A stretch of 64,000 nucleotides of DNA from Candidatus Acidianus copahuensis (GTDB lineage: Archaea; Thermoproteota; Thermoprotei_A; Sulfolobales; Sulfolobaceae): positions 5,236-69,235 of the forward strand of contig NZ_JFZT01000045.1 in NCBI RefSeq assembly GCF_000632495.1. Direction: 5' to 3'. Position numbers and translations under genes: made by a program. Shown here piece after piece: positions 46,370-54,917 of the stretch (position 1 is the stretch's first letter; every line of letters starts with the position of its first letter). The notes under the pieces are model-generated. The model saw only the letters and a program-made list of their open reading frames with translations. It was not told the origin of the DNA and made no database searches.

Positions 46370-47492
46370 CCACTGCTACCTCCATATCTTCATGTGTGAT
46401 TGTATAAGGAGAAAGGAACCTTATAGTAGTTACTCCTGCCTTTAAAGATAGTACTCGATTATCTTGTAAAACCTTTATAGCCAATCCAGGGTTTAACTTA
46501 AGGTCAACACCTATCATTAGACCCTTCCCTCTGACTTCTCTTATAGATTTAAAGTCAGAAAGAGTTTCCTGTAACATCTTTATGAATATCTCTCCCTTAA
46601 CTTTAGCTTGTTCCGGTACATTATCTGCTTTAAGTGCCTTTATTGAACCTACTACTGCTGCTGCTGCAAGTGGATTTCCCCCATAAGTAGTTCCATGATC
46701 TCCTTCTCCAAGTTTTTCAGCTATCCAATCAGGCATAAAGGTGGCACTAACAGGAAATCCTCCTCCTATCGCCTTGCCAGCTGTCATAATATCTGGGTCT
46801 ATGCCAAAGTGTTGATGGGCCCATATCTTACCTGTCCTACCAAAACCTGATTGAACTTCGTCTATTATTAGAATTATACCTTTCTCAGTAGTTATCTCTC
46901 TTAGACCTTTCATAAATTCATCATTTGCTGGAATTACTCCTCCTTCGCCTTGAACCGGTTCAACTATAACTGCAGCAGTACTTTCATCAATCTTTTTCAA
47001 ATCATCTATATTATTAAATCTGAGAAAATCAATTGGACCTAGAAGGGGCTCAAAGGGTTCTCTATACTTCCTAGTCCATGTAACAGATAATGAACCAGAA
47101 GTTCTTCCATGAAATGAGTTAACGAACGCTACGAATTTTTTCCTTCCAGTAACCTTTCTTGATACCTTAAGCGCAAGTTCTACAGCTTCTGAACCAGAAT
47201 TTAACAGGAAGGCATTATTTAAGTTATCAGGTTTTACATTATCAAGTTCCTTTGCTAGTTCTTCCCTTATAGGTGTATCAAAAGCAGTAGTTAATGTCAT
47301 TATTTCTGACATTTGTTTTTGTAGATATTCTAAGACTATCTTATTTCTATGACCAAGAAACGCTACTCCATGGCCAGCATGAAGATCAAGATACCTGTTT
47401 CCTTGTTCATCCCATACATATTGCCCTTCGCCTTTGACTATCTTTAATCCTCTTCCTTGATAAAATTCAATTAGCCTCATTTCCTTATCCAC
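46317..47492 (-). CDS. lysJ: LysW-aminoadipate semialdehyde aminotransferase
   Basis: PLP class-III aminotransferase of the acetylornithine type that transaminates the LysW-bound semialdehyde. It has the N-terminal YVWDEQGNRYLDLHAGHGVA, NAFLLNSGSEAVELALKVS and IIDEVQSGFGRTG, with the PLP lysine in MTAGKAIGGGFP. Length 391 is full. The start overlaps the lysX end. Confidence 0.96.
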   Translation of the reverse strand: MDKEMRLIEFYQGRGLKIVKGEGQYVWDEQGNRYLDLHAGHGVAFLGHRNKIVLEYLQKQMSEIMTLTTAFDTPIREELAKELDNVKPDNLNNAFLLNSGSEAVELALKVSRKVTGRKKFVAFVNSFHGRTSGSLSVTWTRKYREPFEPLLGPIDFLRFNNIDDLKKIDESTAAVIVEPVQGEGGVIPANDEFMKGLREITTEKGIILIIDEVQSGFGRTGKIWAHQHFGIDPDIMTAGKAIGGGFPVSATFMPDWIAEKLGEGDHGTTYGGNPLAAAAVVGSIKALKADNVPEQAKVKGEIFIKMLQETLSDFKSIREVRGKGLMIGVDLKLNPGLAIKVLQDNRVLSLKAGVTTIRFLSPYTITHEDMEVAVDATRKGVLATERKTTSS

Positions 47493-48325
47493 TCCTCTAC
47501 CTTTTTAATAAGATATTCGGAAACATTAAACTTGTTCACTCTAACAGTGTTCTTAAACTCTGGAACACCGTTAACTTCATCTACTAGATAACCCCTCTCG
47601 GGATCTTCAAATACATCTATACCCAAAAAGAATCCTCCAATAATATCTTTCACTTTTATTGCAAGATCTTGTAGTTCCTCATCAATCTTGAGAGGTTCTG
47701 CAACTGCCCCTAATGCTGTATTCGTCCTCCAATTTTTAGTATTTGTCCTATATATTCCTACTGGGACTTCGTCTCCTATTACAAATATCCTAATATCTCT
47801 ATCAGGTTTCTTTACAAATTCTTGGATAAAGTAAATATTCCTCAATGGAAGGGTAGTATAATCTTGATATTCCATATAACTTCTTAAATAATCGTCATTA
47901 TCAGCCTTAGCTACCATTCTTCCCCAGCTTCCCTCGACAGGCTTAATTATTGTCGGATATCCAATTTTTCCCGCAACTTCTAATGCCTTCTCTTTAGAAA
48001 ATGCTACTGCAGTCTTGGGAATAGGTATCTTATGTTTAGAAAGAAGACTCATTGTAACTAACTTATTCTCGCAATTCACTAGTGTTCTCGCGTCATTGAT
48101 TACCTTGTATTCCAAACCCTCTAATATCGTCGATGTAGAAAAAGCTCTAGCATGAGAAGTATTCCTCTGCAAAACCACATCCATTGTAGCTAATTGATAC
48201 TCATCTGATGAAAAGTAAAAATCCTTCGTGAAAATAGGAGTTATCTTATGTCCTAATTTATTTGCCTCTTCTATAATACTCTTCTCTTCCCATCTTATAA
48301 TGTCGTATGTTAGTCCAATTATCAC
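47477..48325 (-). CDS. lysX: alpha-aminoadipate-LysW ligase
   Basis: ATP-grasp ligase that couples alpha-aminoadipate to the C-terminal Glu of LysW. It shows LQRNTSHARAFSTSTILEG, TIIKPVEGSWGRMVAKAD and YLVDEVNGVPEFKNTV. The neighbouring lysW and lysYZ favour LysX rather than the ArgX paralogue, but a search would settle it. A GTG start overlaps the lysW stop (GTGA). Confidence 0.93.
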   Translation of the reverse strand: MIIGLTYDIIRWEEKSIIEEANKLGHKITPIFTKDFYFSSDEYQLATMDVVLQRNTSHARAFSTSTILEGLEYKVINDARTLVNCENKLVTMSLLSKHKIPIPKTAVAFSKEKALEVAGKIGYPTIIKPVEGSWGRMVAKADNDDYLRSYMEYQDYTTLPLRNIYFIQEFVKKPDRDIRIFVIGDEVPVGIYRTNTKNWRTNTALGAVAEPLKIDEELQDLAIKVKDIIGGFFLGIDVFEDPERGYLVDEVNGVPEFKNTVRVNKFNVSEYLIKKVEEWIRK

Positions 48326-48492
48326 TCTCCCCAGTCCTCACCTACAGTTTCCGCTAACCTTAAAGACAACCTTCCATTGTCATTAAAAACTTCGAGTTGA
48401 GCACCGCATTCATGTTCTATTATCTCTCCTGGTAATGCATTGTCCTCTACTTCTACATTTCCTCCACAAATTGGGCATTTTAAGGTAACCAT
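48322..48492 (-). CDS. lysW: amino-group carrier protein LysW
   Basis: Carrier of 56 residues, too short for many gene callers. It starts at ATG 48492: MVTLKCPICGGNVEVEDNAL, with a zinc knuckle CPIC, a second metal site in IIEHECGAQLEVF, and the diagnostic C-terminal EDWGE whose last Glu is the attachment point. It overlaps lysX by four bases. The predicted LysM site and TATA lie just upstream. Confidence 0.96.
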   Translation of the reverse strand: MVTLKCPICGGNVEVEDNALPGEIIEHECGAQLEVFNDNGRLSLRLAETVGEDWGE

Positions 48493-48529
48493 TCTTGGTC
48501 AAGTTTTATCTTACTTGGTTCAGTGTTCA

Positions 48530-48547
48530 AAAGCTTATATGAAAATA
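48530..48547 (-). promoter_or_regulatory. probable lysW promoter TATA
   Basis: On the minus strand TTCATATAAG is centred near 48537, about 45 bases before the lysW ATG, so a short leader is expected. It lies 22 bases downstream of the palindrome. Confidence 0.4.
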
Positions 48548-48548
48548 A

Positions 48549-48569
48549 ATGGTTCTAAGTTAGAACCAT
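48549..48569. promoter_or_regulatory. perfect palindrome, candidate LysM operator
   Basis: Arms ATGGTTCTAA and TTAGAACCAT surround one central base, giving ten perfect pairs. It overlaps the last codons of lysM and lies just upstream of the lysW TATA. LysM of S. solfataricus is known to bind upstream of the lysW promoter and to activate it when lysine is low; this site has the expected position and symmetry. Confidence 0.7.
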
Positions 48570-48982
48570 GTTCGAAGTATAATAGTACTATTTGTACTTA
48601 TAACACCTTGAAGACTTCTTATCTCATCTATTGTTTTATTAATTTCCGCTATATTTATTCCTCTTATCAAGGCTATAATATCGTAATCTCCGGTTGTTTC
48701 ATAGACTGTTTCTACTCCGTGGATTTTTATTATCCTCTTGGATACATCTGGAGTAGAAATCTGAGGAGTAGATTTAACCATAACTATTGCTTTTATTTCA
48801 TTCTCTAGTTCATACTCTATAGTAAATCTTTTAATTATTCCAAGTCGTGTAAGTTTATCAATTCTCTTCCTAACTGCCGCTTCACTTATCTTAAGATCTC
48901 TGGCAATGAGCGTATATGGTGTCCTAGCATTTTTCTTAAGTGTATCAAGAATTTTTAGATCATTTTCATCTACTTTACTCAT
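48560..48982 (-). CDS. lysM: Lrp/AsnC regulator LysM
   Basis: Lrp-family regulator of lysine biosynthesis, 140 residues. It has an N-terminal HTH (ENDLKILDTLKKNARTPYTL, then ISEAAVRKRIDKLTRLGI) and a RAM ligand domain (AIVMVKSTPQ, then VETVYETTGDYDIIALIRG). It lies between lysW and lysZ on the same strand, the arrangement known for LysM. The start overlaps the lysZ stop (ATGA). Confidence 0.94.
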   Translation of the reverse strand: MSKVDENDLKILDTLKKNARTPYTLIARDLKISEAAVRKRIDKLTRLGIIKRFTIEYELENEIKAIVMVKSTPQISTPDVSKRIIKIHGVETVYETTGDYDIIALIRGINIAEINKTIDEIRSLQGVISTNSTIILRTWF

Positions 48983-49767
48983 TCTATCACCGTACCTTTT
49001 CCACTCAATGCCTCCAATACAGAATTGTCTTTTAGACCTGATGATATTATAACTCTTTTAACTCCCTCCTCAACAGCTGAAGCTGCCATAAGAATTTTTC
49101 TATTCATCCCGGGTCCAATCTTCTTAGCTAAGTCTTTAGCCTCATTTACGCTAAGTTTATTTATAACTTTCCCATCAACTAAGACCCCTTCAACATCAGT
49201 AAGAATAACTAGCGCATCCGCTCTTAAGGTCTTAGCTACCGCTAAAGCCATTTGATCTCCATCAACATTTAATAGAACACCTTCATTAACATCTATTGCT
49301 ATTGGAGCCATTACGACATAATTAACTAAAGAAATTAGACCTAACAAGAACTCATTATTAACCTTAATTATTTTCCCTGTGTACCCTCCCTCGATAATTC
49401 TTTTCTTTCCTCTTTCATCGATAATCATAATTCTTTTCTTTCTCTCGGCATAAATGGATGGACCATCTGCACCAGTTATTCCAACAACATTTCTCCCTTT
49501 AGAACTTATACTGCTAACAATATTCTTATTAATTAAATTCATAGCCATAACATATATGTCCAATTCTTCTCTAGTTGTATACCGACTTCTTATTCCTTCA
49601 GGTGAAACAACAAAGGTAGGTTCTATACCCATTCTTTTACTATAATCTGTAACTATATCCCCTCCTCCATGAACAAAAACCGCACTCTCATTATAATTAG
49701 ATAAACTGTTTATTAGCTTATCGAATGAGTTCTTTATTACTCTTCCGCCAGACTTGATAACAATCAT
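48979..49767 (-). CDS. lysZ: LysW-aminoadipate 6-kinase
   Basis: Amino-acid kinase family enzyme (ArgB-like) that phosphorylates the LysW-bound substrate. It has the N-terminal MIVIKSGGRVIKNSF, FVHGGGDIVTDYSKR, and LLNVDGDQMALAVAKTLRAD with LTDVEGVL. Length 262 is normal. It is one base away from lysY and overlaps lysM. Confidence 0.95.
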   Translation of the reverse strand: MIVIKSGGRVIKNSFDKLINSLSNYNESAVFVHGGGDIVTDYSKRMGIEPTFVVSPEGIRSRYTTREELDIYVMAMNLINKNIVSSISSKGRNVVGITGADGPSIYAERKKRIMIIDERGKKRIIEGGYTGKIIKVNNEFLLGLISLVNYVVMAPIAIDVNEGVLLNVDGDQMALAVAKTLRADALVILTDVEGVLVDGKVINKLSVNEAKDLAKKIGPGMNRKILMAASAVEEGVKRVIISSGLKDNSVLEALSGKGTVIE

Positions 49768-49768
49768 T

Positions 49769-50818
49769 TTATACAGGCCTCAATGGAGGTGATTTCAGGC
49801 CAGTATCTTCAGCAAAGCCATTTGAGATATTAAAACTTTGAACAGCTTGACCAGCAGCACCTTTCATAAGATTGTCTATAGCGGAAAACATAGTTAATCT
49901 ACTGATCCTTCTTTCCTGTGCAAAACCTATATCAGCAAAATTACTACCTAAGACATATTTAGGATCAGGGTAAGGGTGAATTCCTCCTCTGACTATTCTT
50001 ATGAATTTCCTTCCTCTATAAAACTCTGCAGTTTTCCTCCATACATCCATATCATCTAAGGGTTGATCTAACCAAATATGGGATGAAGATAGGGCTCCTC
50101 TAACACTACTTACTGCATGAGGGACAATACTGACTTTAACTGGGGAACCCGCTAGCCTAGATAGTTCCTGTTCTGCTTCAGCCTCATGCCTATGCCCTTC
50201 AGCATCATAAGGTCTTATAGCATTTTGTCTTTCTGGATGATGACTACCTTCGGTTGGCTTAGCTCCTCCCTCGCTACTTGATACTTTAACGTCACTAATA
50301 AATCTCATCTGAGATGCGAGTTTATTATACGCTACTGGTGCCAAGGCCAAAATTGTAGCAGTAGCATTACAGCCTGGAGACGCTATTAATTTTGCTCTCC
50401 TTAAATCATCATAGTGCAATTCAGGTAATCCATATACGGCTTTTTCCAAAAGATCAGTATATGGGTGTTCTATTCCATACCAAATTTTATATACACTAGG
50501 ATCCTTTAGTCTAAAGTCAGCACTAAGGTCTACTACTTGCATTCCCATCTCTAAAATTTTAGGCACATAATTTAATGAAACTCCATGAGGTAATGATAGA
50601 AAGACTGTATCCGCCTTATCTCCAAGTTTATCTAATGAGAACTGAGAAAAATTAAGATTAAGATATCCCCTTAAATTAGGATGAACAAGTGAAATAGGTT
50701 TTCCTGCATATTCTCTTGATGTTACCATAGTTATTTCGACCTTATCATGAACTAGTAACAGCCTTAATAATTCTCCACCTGTATAACCAGAACCACCAAT
50801 TACTGCAACTCTAACCAT
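49769..50818 (-). CDS. lysY: LysW-aminoadipyl phosphate reductase
   Basis: NADPH-dependent reductase of the ArgC type, 349 residues. It has VAVIGGSGYTGGELLRLLLV, the catalytic cysteine in SPGCNATATILAL, and HHPERQNAIRPYDAEGHRHE. It is first in the lysY-Z-M series. The ATG lies 28 bases from a TATA element that also faces the divergent gene. Confidence 0.96.
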   Translation of the reverse strand: MVRVAVIGGSGYTGGELLRLLLVHDKVEITMVTSREYAGKPISLVHPNLRGYLNLNFSQFSLDKLGDKADTVFLSLPHGVSLNYVPKILEMGMQVVDLSADFRLKDPSVYKIWYGIEHPYTDLLEKAVYGLPELHYDDLRRAKLIASPGCNATATILALAPVAYNKLASQMRFISDVKVSSSEGGAKPTEGSHHPERQNAIRPYDAEGHRHEAEAEQELSRLAGSPVKVSIVPHAVSSVRGALSSSHIWLDQPLDDMDVWRKTAEFYRGRKFIRIVRGGIHPYPDPKYVLGSNFADIGFAQERRISRLTMFSAIDNLMKGAAGQAVQSFNISNGFAEDTGLKSPPLRPV

Positions 50819-50841
50819 TTAGGTTAGAAAGCGAGATTTTG

Positions 50842-50850
50842 CTTATAAAT
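50842..50850. promoter_or_regulatory. shared TATA element between lysY and a divergent gene
   Basis: CTTATAAAT has the palindromic core TTATAA. It is 26 bases from the ATG at 50872 on the plus strand and 28 bases from the lysY ATG at 50818. The gap is 53 bases, so one element appears to serve both leaderless genes. Confidence 0.55.
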
Positions 50851-50871
50851 AATGTTGCAAGATCTGTAACG

Positions 50872-51294
50872 ATGGAACCAAATACTGATGAACTTAAGCG
50901 ATTTCTTGAGAATAAGATTATTTCTCTAAAAAAAGAAGTTGAATACTATGAGTACCTACTCAGTTTACTAGAGTCAGGATACACTCCAATAAAAGGAAAC
51001 AAAGGATCTTTAGAATATATAAAGAATAGGAAAGGAGAGACAATAGCTGAGGTGTTTTTTACTCCTCCGCTTATGAAAGTTGTAATAAAGAAGAAGATTA
51101 ACATTAAGGAAGCATACATGAATGCCCTGAGTAAAATTTTAGAAGATGCAAAAAATTCTGATAAAATAGAATATAATATAATATCGGATAAAGAAGATTT
51201 ACGAGAAATTAATATAACGAATATTAGAGATAATATAACATATAATAAACTTAAGGTTGGACTACAGACAATTCTAGAAAGAGCCTCTGCATAG
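50872..51294 (+). CDS. unknown protein, 140 aa
   Basis: Not recognised. A helical start TDELKRFLENKIISLKKEVE leads to YYEYLLSLLES, then the beta section ETIAEVFFTPPLMKVVIKKK and a helical, charged tail. The frame opens earlier at 50839, but the ATG at 50872 fits the TATA spacing. The gene lies between lysY and cedB in the order I recall for S. acidocaldarius, where CedB is two genes from LysY. Confidence 0.7.
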   Translation: MEPNTDELKRFLENKIISLKKEVEYYEYLLSLLESGYTPIKGNKGSLEYIKNRKGETIAEVFFTPPLMKVVIKKKINIKEAYMNALSKILEDAKNSDKIEYNIISDKEDLREINITNIRDNITYNKLKVGLQTILERASA

Positions 51295-51706
51295 AGAATT
51301 CTCTTATTGAAATTGAGACAATAGAAAGACTCAATGTAAGGCGAACTTCCCCCAACCTTTCAGTTGAAGCTTCCTGCTTCACTCTCAGACTTGATCCCCT
51401 ATCACCACAGTGAAGGTCTCCCTTATGAAACCGTTATGATAAACCGTTTGTCTCTAGAGGGTATCTTTAGGTAGTTTAGTGTACTTCAAGGTATATCCTA
51501 GGGACTTTTTCCTCACCCCAACCTTCGTTGATAGTAAAACTACCTCCAATGTAGGATGATAGGCATCGAGATCAACGGCACGGATCCCTTAGGGACTCTC
51601 TTTTCAATATTTACCAAGGAAGTTTGTAAGCCCTATCTATAAAGTATGGTTAAATGAAGCAGATGATTTAACCTAAAGGCTAGGATAGTTCACTTAAGTA
51701 TCACTA
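51295..51706. other. 412-base stretch with probable transposon relic
   Basis: No intact gene. On the minus strand near 51340-51420 a broken frame reads HCGDRGSSLRVKQEAST. This resembles the C-terminal end of TnpB/OrfB proteins of IS200/IS605-type elements, though I cannot verify it. A little upstream, in another frame, 51444-51467 reads KIPSRDKR. Frames shift and stop repeatedly, so it is decayed. Confidence 0.4.
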
Positions 51707-53560
51707 TTATGATGACCTGCTATCAATCATTGAAAATAATTTTACTATAACAGGTCTTGGATCTCCTATAAATCTGATTAACGCTTCTCCTCTTCCAAGG
51801 AACGCTAATTTGTTTGATATCTCTTCATGACTAACGTTAACTAATCTCCTCACAGTGTTTTCCCAGAAATTCTTGTCTCCGTTATTCATAGCTACTAAAA
51901 GTCCAGCATTATCTAGATATACATCACGTATATCCCCTAAATCTTCAATATTTTGAGTAGCTAAAAACACAGATATGCCATGTCCTCTTCCACGTTTTAC
52001 TAAATCAGCTATTATTGGATAATCAACTTTCTCACTCTTGAGGACAGTCCACGCCTCGTCGATAACTAAGCCAACTTTTAGTCCAGTGTCTACAGATTTA
52101 GAGAATTTATTATAAATATCGTTTATAATAGAATATATCACAATTCTTCTCATTACTTCATTTTTTATTTGAGTTAAATCAATTATATTAATTCCAGGTT
52201 TTATGAGTTCAACTAGATTACCGCCGTTGTCTAAAGACTTTACTATATCAATAATCTCAGAAATCATTAGGAATGATATATTATCCATTATTTCCTTAGC
52301 CTTATCTTCCACGTAATCCCAAGATATTTGACTAACCACATTACGTTCAATATCGCCAAGAGCTGAACTTACTGCCTTATATAGGGCTGAAGCATAAATC
52401 CTGTCTAAATTAAAAGAGTTAACAAGTATTCTCTCAATTTGAAGTGATCTTGTGGTTGAAGAAAGCCCTTGAAGATTTAGCAACGAGATTCCTTGCGATA
52501 TTGGATTCAAAAGCTTAAACCTTATATTCCTTCTCTTAAGTCTTTCCTTTATATCTCCTTTAATATCAAAAAATACTATAGCAATTTTTCTAAAATAAAT
52601 TAACTGTAATCCAAGATTTATTAAAAATTCAGTTTTTCCACTTCCAGTAGGACCTACAACTATTACATGTTGATTTTCCAATGTATCGAAATTCCAAGAG
52701 ACTAATGTATTATTTTCCATATCGACACCTAGTACTATTCCATCATTTCTCATCTCAAATGAAGGAAGTTTCGGAATAGAGAAAGGCGAAATAAAAGATA
52801 TTCTCGATGGTATAGAAATTTTATTACATTTACATTTATCAAAAAACAGAATACGTTTTATTTCATCGGTCTTTGCTAATCTAGCTCCAATATTTAAACC
52901 AGAAAGTCCTCGTAATATGACATTAGAGAGTTCTATAGCCTTGGCTCTTGAATCCGCATGAACTAATAAATACACTTCATATCTAAATGGAGGCTCACCT
53001 TCAGACATCCTGTCTAGAATAAAGCTAACTATATCAAGTTCTTTTTTTGCTCTGGTATTTGATGGATCATTTTCGATCAATACTCTCAGATTTTGAGCCT
53101 TATTTAATAATGAGTTCTTAAACTTGTTTTGTTCCACATACCTTTTTCGAAAGAGAATATCTACCTGATCTCCCGTCTGAATAATCTTATGAAAACTTAC
53201 TATAGAGCTCTTCAGAGAACTATCATTTAAATCCTTATAGTCAAGAGGTATATCATAAATGAGAATTACTCCTATAAACTCATTTGAGGTCTTAAAATAA
53301 CCATCACCTATCTCTGGCTCGATATCAGTATTTTTCCTTTTTATCTTTAGAATTTTTCTTATTATATTAAAAAGCTTAAATTGAACTATTTGATATCTAA
53401 ATTTAATCAAAATTATTAGAATAGCAGCTACAACAACTGCCAACAAGAAAAAGTTCCTCAGTATAATTACTAATATTATACCAATAGAAAGCATTATAAT
53501 TGGATATATTTTTTCCTGATCCACATCTAAGTTTTTTGTTAAAATAGTCAGAGAGAACAC
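51707..53560 (-). CDS. cedB: HerA/VirB4-like membrane ATPase, CedB
   Basis: Candidate ATPase of the crenarchaeal Ced system, which imports DNA between UV-damaged Sulfolobales cells. It has 617 residues with two membrane segments near residues 20-34 and 36-54, a middle domain of about 200 residues, then Walker A GPTGSGKT (303-310), a Walker B in GLVIDEAW and LVKRGRGHGISVFLATQNIE. Identity as CedB rests on architecture and on the position beside lysY. A GTG start is used. An AATTTC hexamer on the minus strand lies about 90 bases upstream. Confidence 0.85.
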   Translation of the reverse strand: MFSLTILTKNLDVDQEKIYPIIMLSIGIILVIILRNFFLLAVVVAAILIILIKFRYQIVQFKLFNIIRKILKIKRKNTDIEPEIGDGYFKTSNEFIGVILIYDIPLDYKDLNDSSLKSSIVSFHKIIQTGDQVDILFRKRYVEQNKFKNSLLNKAQNLRVLIENDPSNTRAKKELDIVSFILDRMSEGEPPFRYEVYLLVHADSRAKAIELSNVILRGLSGLNIGARLAKTDEIKRILFFDKCKCNKISIPSRISFISPFSIPKLPSFEMRNDGIVLGVDMENNTLVSWNFDTLENQHVIVVGPTGSGKTEFLINLGLQLIYFRKIAIVFFDIKGDIKERLKRRNIRFKLLNPISQGISLLNLQGLSSTTRSLQIERILVNSFNLDRIYASALYKAVSSALGDIERNVVSQISWDYVEDKAKEIMDNISFLMISEIIDIVKSLDNGGNLVELIKPGINIIDLTQIKNEVMRRIVIYSIINDIYNKFSKSVDTGLKVGLVIDEAWTVLKSEKVDYPIIADLVKRGRGHGISVFLATQNIEDLGDIRDVYLDNAGLLVAMNNGDKNFWENTVRRLVNVSHEEISNKLAFLGRGEALIRFIGDPRPVIVKLFSMIDSRSS

Positions 53561-53677
53561 CGAATATTTTTAGCAAGTGTATATATTGGAAAGCAAAAGA
53601 ATTGATATATGAGTTTTAAAAAATATTAACTTAATAAATCTTCTAAAGAAATTAAGAGAATTTTATATTATCTAAAA

Positions 53678-54310
53678 TTATAGCTCTATATTAGCATGAA
53701 TCATTCTAAGATCTTCTTCTGACTTCTTAAGCCTAAGCATAAGTTCAGCTACTATTCCGTCTAAAAACATTTGCGTTGTGTCTTCAAATAATGTGCCTAA
53801 AGGGGCTAGAGGTTCTGTTATGCCTATAATTTGTCTTGCGAAATAATCTTCGAATTGACTATACTTTGTTCTTCCAGGAACCTCAACAACTACATCAGCA
53901 ATCTTACCTAATGGGCTATCAGCATAGCTTGTTATAGCTACAAGCGTCGATTTAGTTTCTTTAGCTGCTTCTGCAGCTGTTAATATCAACTTAGTTCTTC
54001 CAGAACCTGAAATTGCTATAGCTAGATCATTTTTACCAACAGCCGGAACTATTGTTTCACCTAATACATAAGCATTATAGCCTAAATGGAGTAACCTCAT
54101 CGCAAAAGCCCTGCCTACTAGACCGCTCCTTCCTGCTCCCATAACTAAAACTTTTCCGTTCCTATTATTCACATAAAAATCTTCTAAAGTGTTAACCATT
54201 TTCTCTACTTGTTCGGGCTTTATAAGCTCAACGGATCTTATAACAAACTCTGCAAGATCATACATAGTCTTTAAACTAAGGGGAAAATCCTTGAGAGAAG
54301 ATGAGGACAC
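53678..54310 (-). CDS. SIS-domain phosphosugar isomerase (PHI-like)
   Basis: 6-phospho-3-hexuloisomerase-like SIS protein, 210 residues. It has VLVMGAGRSGLVGRAFAMRL, LAIAISGSGRTKLILTAAE and the C-terminal LFEDTTQMFLDGIVAELM. In archaea HxlB works in the ribulose monophosphate route to pentoses. No HxlA partner is adjacent, so the substrate is uncertain. It is complete. Confidence 0.85.
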   Translation of the reverse strand: MSSSSLKDFPLSLKTMYDLAEFVIRSVELIKPEQVEKMVNTLEDFYVNNRNGKVLVMGAGRSGLVGRAFAMRLLHLGYNAYVLGETIVPAVGKNDLAIAISGSGRTKLILTAAEAAKETKSTLVAITSYADSPLGKIADVVVEVPGRTKYSQFEDYFARQIIGITEPLAPLGTLFEDTTQMFLDGIVAELMLRLKKSEEDLRMIHANIEL

Positions 54311-54641
54311 AGAGACTCAAGTTGTTCTTTCACGCAGACTAATTATAAAGTTTACTATATGTAGAAGATATATGTCCGACAATATTTTTCCCTCAACAAA
54401 TACTGTTTGTATTAATAAATTAGACGACACTGACACTAATTTAATGAGCCTCAAGGTTTTACTTGATTAATCTTTTCCTTATTGGAAGAATAAATAGCCA
54501 ACTTAGGGTTAATATAGCTTATATATTATAACAACATAATTCTCGGATACACCTTTTCATCCTGCCTCTAAAAAGTGAGATGATCCTAGAACTTTATCCT
54601 AAATATTTAAGTCTAGGCAACTAAAAGTAGTAAAGGTTCAA
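54311..54641. other. 331-base gene-free stretch
   Basis: Divergent spacer. An open frame on the plus strand is only an antisense extension from the SIS gene. Promoter-like AT runs are seen (GCTTATATATTATAAC near 54510), but no RNA gene or repeat that I can support. Confidence 0.45.
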
Positions 54642-54917
54642 ATGAGTTCTAGATGGCTTCCTAAATGGAAAGTTGTTAAAATCAAGGTAGGAGATAAAGA
54701 TGTTGAAGTATGCTATGATGATAAATTGAAACTCTACTGTTGTCCATTATGTAGTCCAGAATGTAAAAAAGGCGGTATTCCGGATTATAGCTCTTATTTT
54801 TACTCTATAGAGGATCTAGATAACCATCTAATAGCCCATAAGGATTCTTTATGGTTAAGAAAAGGATATCATTATGAAGAAGAGGAGGAGGAAGATATTG
54901 AACAAGATGAGGACTAG
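54642..54917 (+). CDS. small zinc-finger-like protein with acidic tail
   Basis: A 91-residue protein. Metal ligands are plausible in YCCPLCSPEC and in the helix DLDNHLIAHK, giving a CxxC...H-x4-H pattern resembling a C2H2 finger. It ends in a run of glutamates and aspartates (EEEEEEDIEQDED). Function is unknown. Its last 11 bases overlap the start of the sugar-kinase gene. Confidence 0.68.
   Translation: MSSRWLPKWKVVKIKVGDKDVEVCYDDKLKLYCCPLCSPECKKGGIPDYSSYFYSIEDLDNHLIAHKDSLWLRKGYHYEEEEEEDIEQDED

Noticed and set aside
54189..54470. Plus-strand 93-codon frame across the SIS gene start
   Set aside because: Its first half is antisense to the SIS coding region and the rest has no motif.
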